A DNA stretch of 64,000 nucleotides from an uncultured Lachnospiraceae bacterium (GCA_945949085.1 CAMFDJ010000001.1:1-64000), one strand, 5' to 3'; positions 38,164 through 47,865 are shown, counted from the stretch's first letter. Notes: generated by a model from the sequence alone, not told the origin. A program made the numbers and translations.

Positions 38164-39411
38164 ATGAATGCATCTGATTTAAAAACGCTGCAGAGGAAAA
38201 TATCGCTGTCCTATATGCTGACTTCCTGCACACTTCTTCTCATCGTGTTGTTGACAGTAGGTGTGTTGTTATACCAGAATCTGATCCAAAATACCAAGCG
38301 CACTATCCGTTATGATCTGTCACGCTATGTAGAACAGCTTTCCGCTGAGCATTGGATCGATCATACCTTTTTTGGCAAAGAAGAAGTGGAAAATGATTAT
38401 GTCATCTATATTCTGGATTGCAATAAGCAGACACTTTTTCAAGGTTCTCTTTTAGATCCTAAGGAGCGTGCTTTGCTTTGGTCAGAAATAGAAGAGAATG
38501 AGATCACGTTCTCACAGAGTACCTCCATAAACCTGTTGTCCCGTTTTTTTTATGTGTTTCGACATGAATCAGAGGATGGCTTGATTCAATGCTATATTTG
38601 TAAAGATCTGAAAACCGTCAGAGAAACTCTGATTCTCTATCTGTTGATTCTTGGGATTGGTTTTATCATTGGCTGCATTTTACTTTATTTTGCGAGCCTG
38701 CGTATGGCAATGGGCTCAGTCAAACCGATCCGGGAAAACATGGAAAATCAGATTGCTTTTGTGCATGCTGCATCCCATGAATTAAAATCACCTCTTGCCG
38801 TGATTCGGACTAATAATTCTGCCTGCACAGCAGATGCGGAAAATCGCGATAAATATCACAAGATCATTGATGATGAATGTCAGAGGATGGCAAAACTCAT
38901 TAGCGAGCTTTTATTCGTAGCTTCCGGCAATCAGGGAAGTCGATACATAAAACGAATCCCTGAAAGACCGGATACCATTCTCATTCGGTGTTATGAGGAT
39001 ATGCTGCCACTTGTCAGCAGTGCCGGTATGCCATTATCCATAGATCTCGGTGAGCAGGAATTTGGGAACATTCTGGTCGATAAGGATCGTATTTTACAGG
39101 TGCTTCAAACGCTTGTGGGAAATGCAATTGCCTATGGCGCCTCAGAGAAAGGGATACTATTACAGCTGCAAAAGGAAAAAAAGCAGATCAGCTTTATTGT
39201 TCGGGATTATGGCAAAGGTATCTCACCACAGCAGGCGGATCATATCTTTGATCGTTTTTACCGCGGCAGTGAGGATCGAAGTGAGAAAGATCATTTTGGA
39301 CTTGGTTTATCGATTGCCAAACAGCTTACTACTGATATGGGAGGACGGATTTATTTGCAACACTTAAATGAGCCGGGTGCTGCATTTGTTGTTACATTTC
39401 GCGAAATATAA
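38164..39411 (+). CDS. Sensor histidine kinase
   Basis: A 415-residue membrane kinase. Two transmembrane helices (about 16-38 and 158-181) flank an extracellular domain of about 120 residues. The phosphorylated residue is His205 (AASHELKSPLAV), followed by an N box (LVGNAIAYGAS), DYGKGIS and GLGLSIAKQL. No clear HAMP domain is visible between TM2 and the HisKA helix. It pairs with the response regulator at 37487. Confidence 0.93.
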   Translation: MNASDLKTLQRKISLSYMLTSCTLLLIVLLTVGVLLYQNLIQNTKRTIRYDLSRYVEQLSAEHWIDHTFFGKEEVENDYVIYILDCNKQTLFQGSLLDPKERALLWSEIEENEITFSQSTSINLLSRFFYVFRHESEDGLIQCYICKDLKTVRETLILYLLILGIGFIIGCILLYFASLRMAMGSVKPIRENMENQIAFVHAASHELKSPLAVIRTNNSACTADAENRDKYHKIIDDECQRMAKLISELLFVASGNQGSRYIKRIPERPDTILIRCYEDMLPLVSSAGMPLSIDLGEQEFGNILVDKDRILQVLQTLVGNAIAYGASEKGILLQLQKEKKQISFIVRDYGKGISPQQADHIFDRFYRGSEDRSEKDHFGLGLSIAKQLTTDMGGRIYLQHLNEPGAAFVVTFREI

Positions 39412-39434
39412 GATTTTGTCATACAATTTTATCA

Positions 39435-39455
39435 TTTAAAGAATTCTTTAAGAAA
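39435..39455. promoter_or_regulatory. Candidate response-regulator binding site
   Basis: A 16-bp perfect palindrome TTAAAGAATTCTTTAA (39436-39451) also reads as a near-direct repeat TTTAAAGAA / TTTAAGAA spaced 12 bases. It occupies the -35 area of the extended -10 at 39460-39468, where OmpR-family activators normally bind. Confidence 0.5.
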
Positions 39456-39491
39456 TCTCTGTTATGATGCTTTTATAACAGAGATTTTGTT
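39453..39491 (+). terminator. Terminator of the two-component operon
   Basis: A 13-bp perfect stem AAATCTCTGTTAT / ATAACAGAGATTT (39453-39465 and 39475-39487) with a 9-base loop and following TTTGTTATTT. Its left arm contains the -10 element of the next promoter. Confidence 0.78.
39460..39468 (+). promoter_or_regulatory. Extended -10 promoter of the adaptor/ABC operon
   Basis: TGTTATGAT (39460-39468) is an extended -10 element. The start of transcription near 39475 would exclude the left arm of the terminator hairpin. Confidence 0.5.
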
Positions 39492-39510
39492 ATTTAGAGA
39501 GGTTAGGCAG

Positions 39511-40530
39511 ATGAAGCAATTAAATGGAAAAATATATAAAATACAGATGTTACTGGTTTGTGGCATGATTCTCTCTCTATTTTCCGGTTGTGGTTTTAGG
39601 GGAAAAGAAGAGGTGTATTATCCAAAACCAAAGCTCAATCAATTGGCATCTCAAAGCGAAGAATTAGTAACAGTCGTCATGCGCGGTGACCTGACGGAAG
39701 AAAAGACCTTAACTGTATTTGCAAAGCCATTGGCACAGTCTAATCTAAGCTTCGCAGTCTCCGGGATCAAGTATGATTCCTTCCTGGTAACAGTTGGCGA
39801 TAAAGTAACAAAAGGACAGGTTCTTGCCAGACTTGACTGCGAAGAGTATTTGGAAATGAAGGATGCGGCAAAAGCAGAGCTTGAAAGAGTAGAAGCAACT
39901 CTTGCAGTACAAAAACCACTATTTGACCAATATGCAATGAGCAAGGCTGACTATGACCGGAAGGTTGCGGATCTTTTGAATGAGCAGCTCGTCCTAAAAA
40001 AGCAAATAGAAGAACTCGATCTGCTCCTTGAGGAACGTATGATTTATGCTGATATGGATGGCGTTGTAAAAAGTATCACAGATGTTGAACCATATGATAA
40101 ATCAGAAGAAGGAAAGACTATGATTACGCTGGTAAGTGGTGAAAAAGTCTTTTCAACAACATCGGCGGATCTGGCCGGATTAGAAGTGGGAAAAACCTAT
40201 TTTATGAATACAGATGACACTTCAGTAGAAGTTGTTTTAGATTCTGCCGAGGAAGAAAACGGACAATATCGCCTTATGTTTTCTCTGACCGGGTCATCCG
40301 GTGATGCTGCCGATATAGGACGAGGTAAAATAAAATATACTTCTTATGAAATGTCAAATGTCCTTTATGTAGATCAAAGTGCAGTATCCAAAGTCGGAGA
40401 TATTTACTATGTATATTATCTGCAGGATGGCAATCGTCAGGTAAAAGAAGTCAAAGCAGGTCCCATTGTCAATGGATGCTATGTCATGGAAGAAGGCGTG
40501 GCAGAAGGAGAAGAATTATTATGCAATTAA
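39511..40530 (+). CDS. Lipoprotein membrane-fusion (HlyD-like) adaptor
   Basis: A 339-residue adaptor lipoprotein: signal segment MLLVCGMILSLFSGC with lipobox Cys, then MRGDLTEEKT, a lipoyl-type half-motif (VTVGDKVTKGQVLARLD), a coiled-coil hairpin of about 60 residues, and the second half-motif MDGVVKSITDV. A beta-barrel ends it. Start ATG 39511 has AGAGAGG ahead; TTG 39487 is a longer, unlikely choice. It overlaps the next adaptor by 10 bases. Adaptors of this type pair with MacB-like permeases. Confidence 0.85.
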   Translation: MKQLNGKIYKIQMLLVCGMILSLFSGCGFRGKEEVYYPKPKLNQLASQSEELVTVVMRGDLTEEKTLTVFAKPLAQSNLSFAVSGIKYDSFLVTVGDKVTKGQVLARLDCEEYLEMKDAAKAELERVEATLAVQKPLFDQYAMSKADYDRKVADLLNEQLVLKKQIEELDLLLEERMIYADMDGVVKSITDVEPYDKSEEGKTMITLVSGEKVFSTTSADLAGLEVGKTYFMNTDDTSVEVVLDSAEEENGQYRLMFSLTGSSGDAADIGRGKIKYTSYEMSNVLYVDQSAVSKVGDIYYVYYLQDGNRQVKEVKAGPIVNGCYVMEEGVAEGEELLCN

Positions 40531-42815
40531 AAAGAATCATTTCATTTATCTGCATGCTGGTGCTGTTGACGGGTTGTGGAAATGCCACCTGTCAAACACC
40601 GGAGCTTTTAGAACCGGTCAGCGCCCAAAAGGAATACGGAATGGTCAGACAGGGAGATTTGGCCGAGAAGGTTTATTATAACGCATATGTCTATCCCGCG
40701 CTTCATTATATCAGTTCTGAAGTTGATGGCCTGATCAAAGAGGTTCCGGGGGCGATCGGCGATCATGTTGCCGAAGGAGAAACACTTATCGTTCTGGATA
40801 CGGAAGAAATAGATCGTCAGATCATATCTTACTCGCAGCAATTGGAAGAACTGGATGCCTTGTTTGCACTTGATCAGCAGATTGGTGACAAAGAAATACG
40901 TTTGGCACAGATCTCATCCTACATAGCCAATCAGGAAAATGCAGCGTTACAGGAGAAAATTGATTCATTAAATAAAAAGATCAAAAAACAGAGGAAGGAC
41001 AAATCGGTTTCGGAAAACAGAATCGAAAAAAATAAGGACAAAGTCAAGGACTATAAAGAGCAACAAGCTTATCTGAATGAGGAAATAAACGATTATACAC
41101 ATGAAGCAGCGTCCGGCTATTTGAGTCAAAGCTTAAACAACGAGCTTTATGCCATTGATAAAAAGGAATGTGAAGAAAAATTAAAGGAACTGAAAGAAAA
41201 GAAGGTACATAACAAAATTGTTTCTCCCTGTGATGGTATCATCACATGCAATAACCTGATTGCAACAACATATACCGGTGGTCTTGATTATGATAAGCGC
41301 AATTTGGAAGCACAAATGCCCTTTATGATCATAGCTGATGAAAACAGCAAATATCTGTCTATTCCAGGACTTAAAGAAAAGAAGTTTGATGCTGCAACAA
41401 TGTCGGCATTTGCTGTTATCAATGGAAAGGAATATCCGCTCACCAAATACGCTTATGATGATCGTATTGAAAAACTAAATCAGAAATTGCAGCAGCAATA
41501 TTACAATATCCATGAAGATTTAGACATTCGTTTTTCATGCCCGGATGGTATTTTGGACAGCTTATCCGTCGGCGATTTTGTCAGTATTTATTTTGTAGAA
41601 AAACAAAAAAAGAATGTGCTTTGTGCGCCAAATGATACTATTTATCATTCACCGGAAGAAACTTACGTCATAAAGCTTGTGGATGGGAAAGAAGAAAAGA
41701 CAGTCGTTGAAACGGGTATGCATACCTCACACGAAACAGAAATCCTATCCGGTGTCAATCAAGGGGATATTCTGTTATCAAAATCTGTTTTTTTTGAAGC
41801 GAATGGAATTCATGAAATGCCACTCACGAAAACAGACTATCTATGGGAAGAAGAAATGAAATCCTTCTTTTTGGCACCATTATATATAAAATATGTATTC
41901 AGTAAGGCTCCCGAGGCGCGTTTACAGGAAATCTATGTGGATGACGGAGACGAGGTAAAAAAAGGCGATGTGCTAGCAAAACTGACTTTATATTCCAATC
42001 AGTCTTCAATAACGGAGTGCAGTTATAAGCTTCAAACGCTGGAGCAGGATAGAGATGATGCACTTGCGCAGCTTCAGAAACAACAAAATCAGGTGACCGG
42101 GGCGCTTTATGAGTTGCCTGATCAGAATAATTCTGCCGCTGATCTGTTAAAAGAACAGATTGCCTATTTTGAATTGCTAAAGCAACAGATTAACGCAAGA
42201 TATACCTATGAAAGCAGAAGGGTTGAGCAGGAGCTTTCTGAACTGAAAGAGGATAATGAACACGCAGTCATCAAAGCAGAATGCGATGGTATCGTCAAAA
42301 ATATCCAGAAGCAATCCATTGGTAAAATGGTATATGCGGATACACTTTTGATGCAGATTATCCCGAAAGAGAAATATACAGTCGGCATAATGGAAAGAAA
42401 AGCACTTGTATATGGTATGCCGATCACCCTATATGAAAAAGATGCTGCAAATAGTGATCCAATTACAACAACGCTTTGTCGTGCACCTAATGTCTGTTTT
42501 CCCTGGGATAGTGCCTATTTCGATTATGCATCTATGAATTACTATGAATACCTATTAGCACTTCCCGGCGATAATCCGCTATCCTCTTTTTCTGATCTGG
42601 ATAGAGCAGTTGTGCGTACAAGAAACTATCCGGATTCTTATCAGATTACAAAGAAAATGCTATTTGAAGATGATTACGGCAGTTTTGTCTACCTGATGCA
42701 GGATGGGAAAAGAATCAAACAATATGTCAATCTGACAGAATTTAATAACGGTGTTGCGGTCATATTAGATGGCATTTCGGCAGATTGTACTGTTTTGGAA
42801 CGAGAAAAGGAGTAG
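40521..42815 (+). CDS. Tandem double membrane-fusion adaptor lipoprotein
   Basis: A 764-residue lipoprotein with signal segment ICMLVLLTGCGN. It has two successive adaptor modules: first lipoyl half VPGAIGDHVAEGETLIVLD and a coiled coil (about 105-215) then VSPCDGIITCNN; second lipoyl half IYVDDGDEVKKGDVLAKL (about 470) and a second coiled coil, then AECDGIVKNIQKQSIGK. Ordinary adaptors have one module and 350-450 residues, so this is twice the usual size. It lies between the smaller adaptor and the permease, all in one operon. Confidence 0.82.
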   Translation: MQLKRIISFICMLVLLTGCGNATCQTPELLEPVSAQKEYGMVRQGDLAEKVYYNAYVYPALHYISSEVDGLIKEVPGAIGDHVAEGETLIVLDTEEIDRQIISYSQQLEELDALFALDQQIGDKEIRLAQISSYIANQENAALQEKIDSLNKKIKKQRKDKSVSENRIEKNKDKVKDYKEQQAYLNEEINDYTHEAASGYLSQSLNNELYAIDKKECEEKLKELKEKKVHNKIVSPCDGIITCNNLIATTYTGGLDYDKRNLEAQMPFMIIADENSKYLSIPGLKEKKFDAATMSAFAVINGKEYPLTKYAYDDRIEKLNQKLQQQYYNIHEDLDIRFSCPDGILDSLSVGDFVSIYFVEKQKKNVLCAPNDTIYHSPEETYVIKLVDGKEEKTVVETGMHTSHETEILSGVNQGDILLSKSVFFEANGIHEMPLTKTDYLWEEEMKSFFLAPLYIKYVFSKAPEARLQEIYVDDGDEVKKGDVLAKLTLYSNQSSITECSYKLQTLEQDRDDALAQLQKQQNQVTGALYELPDQNNSAADLLKEQIAYFELLKQQINARYTYESRRVEQELSELKEDNEHAVIKAECDGIVKNIQKQSIGKMVYADTLLMQIIPKEKYTVGIMERKALVYGMPITLYEKDAANSDPITTTLCRAPNVCFPWDSAYFDYASMNYYEYLLALPGDNPLSSFSDLDRAVVRTRNYPDSYQITKKMLFEDDYGSFVYLMQDGKRIKQYVNLTEFNNGVAVILDGISADCTVLEREKE

Positions 42816-42820
42816 CGCAA

Positions 42821-45700
42821 ATGATTCGCTTTATTATCGAAAAATTGATGAAGAAAAAATGGATGGTCATAAGCTTATTTATTGGTTGTGTACTCTTTAT
42901 TTCCATCACAACGCTCAGCCCCATTTATAAGCATGGTGCACTGCAAAAGATGCTGACAGACCGTCTGGAAGCAGAAAGTATAGAGACGCAGCAGTATCCG
43001 ATGCTGGCGATGGCTCAAAATGAAGTATTCTATTACAAAAAAGAACCGGCAACATGTGTGCAAAAAACAGAGACTGACGCGCAGTCTGAATTGCAAAAGC
43101 TTACATTACCATATTTATTCGATGTCATAATCTGTAAAGCAGCTCCGCAAACCTATGCTTCCAATATCAAGAATGCTTCCGATAAAATCTATCAGCTTGG
43201 TTTTGCGTATCTTCCCGGTATGGAAGAACATATAAGCATTGTCAGCGGTGAAAAGATGTCAGAGACATATAAAGAGGGCGAACCGATTCGTGTCATTGTT
43301 TCGAAGAGTGCGTTTCAAAAGAGCAGACTCACAATAGGTGAACAATTGACCTTTGATCGCTTAAGAGATGAAAACGGTGATAAGCTGATTTTTGAAATTG
43401 CAGGTGTATTTGAGCAAGAGGATTTCGAAGATCCATTCTGGGTTGACAGTGCAGAATCTTATGAAAAATATTGTTTTGTATCAAAAGATGTTTTTTATGA
43501 GCAGATTTGTCCCGGCATTGCCGTTAATGACCAGGCAGCTGTCATAGACAATACGGTATGGCGCTTATATGATTACGAAAGAATAAAATACGAGGAAAGT
43601 AAGAATCTTTTCGATACGATATGTTCCATTGAAAGCGAAAATATAATTTTTCCGTTTCGGGAAGTGCTGGCCGGCTACATTAGGGATAGTCGTAAAGTAG
43701 AAACTACCATGCGTATTTTGCAGCTTCCTACAATTTTGCTTATAACGCTATTCATTTACATGGTTGCAGCCAAAATGCTCGCTATGGAACAAAATGAAAT
43801 TGCAGTTTTAAAATCAAGAGGTGTTTACAGCAGTCAGATTCTAATGACCTATTTGTTGCAATCCTGTGTCATTGCAGGAGCCGCTATGATCTTTGGGTTA
43901 TTGAATGCCTGCGTGCTGGCTAAACTGGTTGGGTTATCCAATGCATTTATGGAATTTGTGCTCCGCAGAAGTCTAAAAATTGCACTTACAAAAGAAGTAT
44001 GGAGTTGTCTTTTTTTATCCTTTGCATTTTGTGTATGTGTCATGACAATTCCTGTGATTCCCAAATGCAGGATTACCGTTGTACAACAGAAAAGAATGAG
44101 AGGTAACGGTGCAAAAGCAGTATGGAAAAAGTACTATTTTGATGTGATAGGCCTTCTGATTTCCGGTTATTTATTTTACAATTTCCATCATCAGATGGAA
44201 AGCATCAAACAACGCGTCAGAAGCGGTGAAAGTGTCGATCCGACATTGTTTTTAGGATCTTCCTTATTTATTTTCAGCGCAAGTCTGTTTTTGACCAGAA
44301 TGATACCTGTTTTTGTTAGTATGATCTATAAAATCAGAAAAAAGAAATGGGGTATTTCCTCTTATACAGCCTTTTTACAGAGTATCAGAAATCAGGAAAA
44401 ACAGAGCTTTATGATGATCTTTTTGAGTGCAACTGTTGCACTTGGTATTTTCAATGCAAATACTGCGCGTACGATCAATGTGAATGAAGAAACAAATCTT
44501 CGCTATGAGGATGGTGCGGATATCGTTATGAAAGAAGAATTTAAAAGTAATCTTGCGGCGATAAAGTTTGCAATTTCAAAAGGAAATTCTGATCCGGGAG
44601 CCATCGTTTATACGCAGCCGGAAGAAATCAAATATCAGAAACTGGATGATTACATTTCAGCATCTGCAAAAGTATATCATTTAGAGGATATTTCCGTAAA
44701 GGGGACTTCGGATTTTACAGGAAACGGAAACAGGACAGCTCCTTCCTTTAGTCTGGATAGAGGGTGTGTAACACTCATGGGGATTTCCACAAAAGAATTT
44801 GGTGAGACCGCATATTTGCCATCTTATCTTGGAGACCATCATTGGTATGAAGATCTAAATAAAATGGCAGTCAATCCCTACGGCGTACTTGTTTCTTCCA
44901 ATATGAAAAAGCAATTTGGTCTCCGGGAAGGTGATTGCATTTTATATGACGTATATGACGTGCTTGGACGAAATACAGGCTTTGGCAAGGGTGTCATCGT
45001 CGGTTTTGTAGATTATTTTCCGGGCTACATAACGCAGCAATATGCACAAAACGCAGACGGCAGCTATGCATTGCAGGATCACTATTTGATCGTTGCATCG
45101 TTCGATCTGATCACCAGCAAATTCGGTATTCAGCCATATGAGAGATGGTATAAAAATAAGAAAACAAATGATTATATCTATTCTTTCTTAGAAGAGGAAA
45201 AAATTTGTCTGCAAGCTTTCTCCGATGCTGATAATGATGTTGTACGCATGAAGAACGATCCTGTTTTCCAGGAAACAAACGGACTTCTCACAATCGGATT
45301 TCTGGTTTCTCTCCTTGTCTGTGCAGTTGGATTTTTGATTTTCCAGATTATGGGGATGAAGGAAAGAGAACTGAATTTTGGTGTATACAGGGCTATGGGA
45401 CTTACCTCAGAAGAATTACAACGCATGCTCTTATATGAGCAACTTTTCACAACCTTACCGACCATCCTGGGAGGGATAGGAACAGGTATGATTGCAACAA
45501 AGCTGTTTATTCCGTTAATTGATGTCACATACGCCTCAGGAACGTCTAAACTGCTTCCGGCAAGAATTATTGTCTCTGTCTTAGACATGTTACAGTTGTC
45601 GATGATAGTACTGATTGCATTCTCGCTTTGTATGTGGATTATCGGCCGGATAATAAAGCGTATGCAAATTGCACAGGCTTTAAAACTGGGGGAGGAATAG
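42821..45700 (+). CDS. Large FtsX-type ABC transporter permease
   Basis: A 959-residue membrane protein. After an N-terminal helix and a large extracellular domain (about 35-290) come several helices (ILLITLFIYMVAAKMLAM, CVIAGAAMIFGLLNACVLA, SLFLSFAFCVCVMTIPV region), a second soluble domain (about 560-800), and a C-terminal FtsX domain with LTIGFLVSLLVCAVGFLIF and RELNFGVYRAMGLTSEEL. This duplicated layout resembles two-domain MacB/BceB-like permeases. The ATG at 42821 has AAGGAG ahead; the earlier frame start at 42785 overlaps the adaptor. Two ATPase genes follow. Confidence 0.88.
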   Translation: MIRFIIEKLMKKKWMVISLFIGCVLFISITTLSPIYKHGALQKMLTDRLEAESIETQQYPMLAMAQNEVFYYKKEPATCVQKTETDAQSELQKLTLPYLFDVIICKAAPQTYASNIKNASDKIYQLGFAYLPGMEEHISIVSGEKMSETYKEGEPIRVIVSKSAFQKSRLTIGEQLTFDRLRDENGDKLIFEIAGVFEQEDFEDPFWVDSAESYEKYCFVSKDVFYEQICPGIAVNDQAAVIDNTVWRLYDYERIKYEESKNLFDTICSIESENIIFPFREVLAGYIRDSRKVETTMRILQLPTILLITLFIYMVAAKMLAMEQNEIAVLKSRGVYSSQILMTYLLQSCVIAGAAMIFGLLNACVLAKLVGLSNAFMEFVLRRSLKIALTKEVWSCLFLSFAFCVCVMTIPVIPKCRITVVQQKRMRGNGAKAVWKKYYFDVIGLLISGYLFYNFHHQMESIKQRVRSGESVDPTLFLGSSLFIFSASLFLTRMIPVFVSMIYKIRKKKWGISSYTAFLQSIRNQEKQSFMMIFLSATVALGIFNANTARTINVNEETNLRYEDGADIVMKEEFKSNLAAIKFAISKGNSDPGAIVYTQPEEIKYQKLDDYISASAKVYHLEDISVKGTSDFTGNGNRTAPSFSLDRGCVTLMGISTKEFGETAYLPSYLGDHHWYEDLNKMAVNPYGVLVSSNMKKQFGLREGDCILYDVYDVLGRNTGFGKGVIVGFVDYFPGYITQQYAQNADGSYALQDHYLIVASFDLITSKFGIQPYERWYKNKKTNDYIYSFLEEEKICLQAFSDADNDVVRMKNDPVFQETNGLLTIGFLVSLLVCAVGFLIFQIMGMKERELNFGVYRAMGLTSEELQRMLLYEQLFTTLPTILGGIGTGMIATKLFIPLIDVTYASGTSKLLPARIIVSVLDMLQLSMIVLIAFSLCMWIIGRIIKRMQIAQALKLGEE

Positions 45701-45703
45701 AAA

Positions 45704-46411
45704 ATGGAACCGATATTAACAGCAAAAGATGTCGTGAAGGTTTATCACAATCTATCCGGCGAACCATTTTATGCAGTAAGTCACGTATCAATGGAAATCG
45801 AAAGAAGATCACTTACCATTCTAAGAGGCCGTTCCGGAAGCGGTAAAACGACGATGCTCAATATGATGAGTGCCTTGGATCTGCCTGACAGCGGCACTAT
45901 TACCTGTGAGGAGATTCAGATTAACGTGCCGGATGAAAAAATCAGGGAACAATTCAGACGCACCACAATCGGTTATATTTTCCAGGCGGTTGCCCTGATT
46001 CCAATCATGAATGCATACGAAAATGTGGAATTCTCACTACGCCTATCCGGTTATCAAGGCGATTACAGGGAGAGAGTGGAAGAGTGTCTCACAAAGGTCG
46101 GACTAAAAGACCGTATGTATCATATGCCTTATGAGATGTCGGGTGGGGAGCAACAGCGTGTGGCAATTGCCAGAGCCATCGCACATAAACCCAAGCTGAT
46201 TTTTGCAGACGAACCGACTGCAGAGCTTGATACGCAGACAGCATTGCAGGTCATAAAAGTATTCAAAGATCTCATTGAAAAAGAAGACGTTTCCATTATT
46301 ATGACAACACATGATGCGGGTTTATTTGATGTCGGAGACGTCTGTTACGAAATGGAGGATGGTCAGATTGTCGGAAAATATGTTACAGGAAGAAACAATG
46401 AATCCAAGTGA
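45704..46411 (+). CDS. ABC transporter ATP-binding protein 1 (MacB/LolD-like)
   Basis: A 235-residue ABC ATPase. Walker A is GRSGSGKTT, Q-loop in YIFQAVALIP, signature MSGGEQQRVAIARAIA, Walker B LIFADEPTAELD and H-loop TTHD. It follows the permease by 3 bases and is overlapped by the next ATPase by 14 bases. It is likely one half of the energising pair. Confidence 0.93.
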   Translation: MEPILTAKDVVKVYHNLSGEPFYAVSHVSMEIERRSLTILRGRSGSGKTTMLNMMSALDLPDSGTITCEEIQINVPDEKIREQFRRTTIGYIFQAVALIPIMNAYENVEFSLRLSGYQGDYRERVEECLTKVGLKDRMYHMPYEMSGGEQQRVAIARAIAHKPKLIFADEPTAELDTQTALQVIKVFKDLIEKEDVSIIMTTHDAGLFDVGDVCYEMEDGQIVGKYVTGRNNESK

Positions 46412-47402
46412 AATCAGTCCAATTGAAATCGGTCCAAGCGAAAACAATTTAGCAAAAACAAATACAAACGACCATATGCCGGGCGAAATCATGATACAAT
46501 GCGAAAATCTTGTCAAAATCTATAAGACAAAAGATCTGGAAGTAATGGCGCTGCAAGGATTGGACTTAACAGTAGAACGCGGTGAATTGATGGCCGTAAT
46601 AGGAAACAGCGGAAGTGGAAAGAGTACTTTTCTTAACATGGTAGGTGGGCTTGACAAACCTTCCGCAGGAAAGCTTATCGTTGATGGTAGAGATTTATTT
46701 TCCTTAAAAGAAAAGGAGCTTCAGGATTATAAACAGAACTGTGTCGGATTTGTCTGGCAGAACAACGCCAGAAATTTATTCCCTTACTTAACAGCTCTTC
46801 AGAATATAGAATTACCAATGGGATTTGTCAACAAAAAGAAACGAAATCTACGGAAAGACAATGCAAGTGAACACATCACCATATCAGATCATGATTATGC
46901 CATGGAACTTTTAGAGCTTGTCGGTCTGGGACACAAGAAAAACGCAAAATTAAGTCAGCTATCCGGCGGAGAGCAACAGAGGATTGCCATTGCAATCGCA
47001 CTTGCAAACAGACCTAAGCTCCTTCTTGCCGACGAACCGACAGGCGCAGTGGATACCAAAACATCTGCTTATATTCTGGATGTATTCCGTGAGCTGAATA
47101 AAGAGAAGAATCTCACAATTTGCATCGTGACTCACGATCGAAACCTTGCCAAAAAGGTAAACCGTGTTGTCAGGATTTGTGACGGTAAAGTCAGCAGTGA
47201 AGATATTTTGAAGATAAGCTATAAAGAAAGATTGTCACAGATTGATGATCTGTCAAATACAGTATCTACGCATGAAACATACGCTGTCCTTGACCGCGCC
47301 GGACGTTTACAGCTTTCCAAGGATGACCTGGCCGCGATTGGGGTGACAGATCATAAGGTGCGTGTCAAAGTGGAAGATGGCAGGATTATCATTACACCAT
47401 GA
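46398..47402 (+). CDS. ABC transporter ATP-binding protein 2 with C-terminal extension
   Basis: A 334-residue ABC ATPase with Walker A GNSGSGKST, Q-loop FVWQNNARN, signature LSGGEQQRIAIAIALA, Walker B LLLADEPTGAVD and H-loop THD. About 85 residues beyond the ATPase core (from KISYKERLSQI) form an extra domain ending in VRVKVEDGRIIITP. Start ATG 46398 has CAGGAAGAAA ahead; the longer frame from 46311 lies inside ATPase 1. The N-terminal about 35 residues are polar and low-complexity. Confidence 0.9.
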   Translation: MNPSEISPIEIGPSENNLAKTNTNDHMPGEIMIQCENLVKIYKTKDLEVMALQGLDLTVERGELMAVIGNSGSGKSTFLNMVGGLDKPSAGKLIVDGRDLFSLKEKELQDYKQNCVGFVWQNNARNLFPYLTALQNIELPMGFVNKKKRNLRKDNASEHITISDHDYAMELLELVGLGHKKNAKLSQLSGGEQQRIAIAIALANRPKLLLADEPTGAVDTKTSAYILDVFRELNKEKNLTICIVTHDRNLAKKVNRVVRICDGKVSSEDILKISYKERLSQIDDLSNTVSTHETYAVLDRAGRLQLSKDDLAAIGVTDHKVRVKVEDGRIIITP

Positions 47403-47418
47403 TCAGACATGAAATATT

Positions 47419-47694
47419 CTATAGCTTGAGTTCGTCAGAACATGCTTGAATATATTCTTCTTGTGTCATGTTTTTATGACTTTCCTGTATTGGTAATTTT
47501 GCTTTGCGAACTCTTTTTAATCTTTTTGCTTTTGCATTTTTGACTTTTCGCATTATTTTTTTGTCATTCTTGCGATACATTTTTTCTTGTTTGCTCATGA
47601 ATAATTGATGATATAGTTTTGTACCAACAGGGGTAAAAACCAGAAATAGAATGATTGCAATAAATAATTGTATCGTGTAATCAGATAGAAACAT
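47419..47694 (-). CDS. Small basic membrane protein, unknown
   Basis: A 91-residue protein with one N-terminal transmembrane segment (FIAIILFLVFTPVGTKLY) followed by a very basic Lys/Arg helix (KKIMRKVKNAKAKRLKRV). ATG 47694 is preferred because GGGGGATA lies ahead; the open frame reaches 47784. It is convergent with the ABC operon. No function is known. Confidence 0.55.
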   Translation of the reverse strand: MFLSDYTIQLFIAIILFLVFTPVGTKLYHQLFMSKQEKMYRKNDKKIMRKVKNAKAKRLKRVRKAKLPIQESHKNMTQEEYIQACSDELKL

Positions 47695-47770
47695 AAAATA
47701 GTATCCCCCATTATTTGTTTGTCGTAAAAATGATGTGTGATTGACAATGGTGTAGTGGTGTGTTTGAAAA

Positions 47771-47808
47771 CCAACTATTCGCAAAACGATAGTTTAACGA
47801 ATAGTTGG
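47771..47808 (-). terminator. Inverted repeat, probable terminator of the AI-2E-like gene
   Basis: An 11-bp perfect inverted repeat CCAACTATTCG / CGAATAGTTGG (47771-47781 and 47798-47808), loop 16 bases. Read on the minus strand it is followed by TTTTC, fitting termination of the gene ending at 47866. Confidence 0.6.
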
Positions 47809-47865
47809 CTGCGTAAACCACGATAAAATAACCAACCTTATATTTTTGTTATTCTAAGAAATTGA

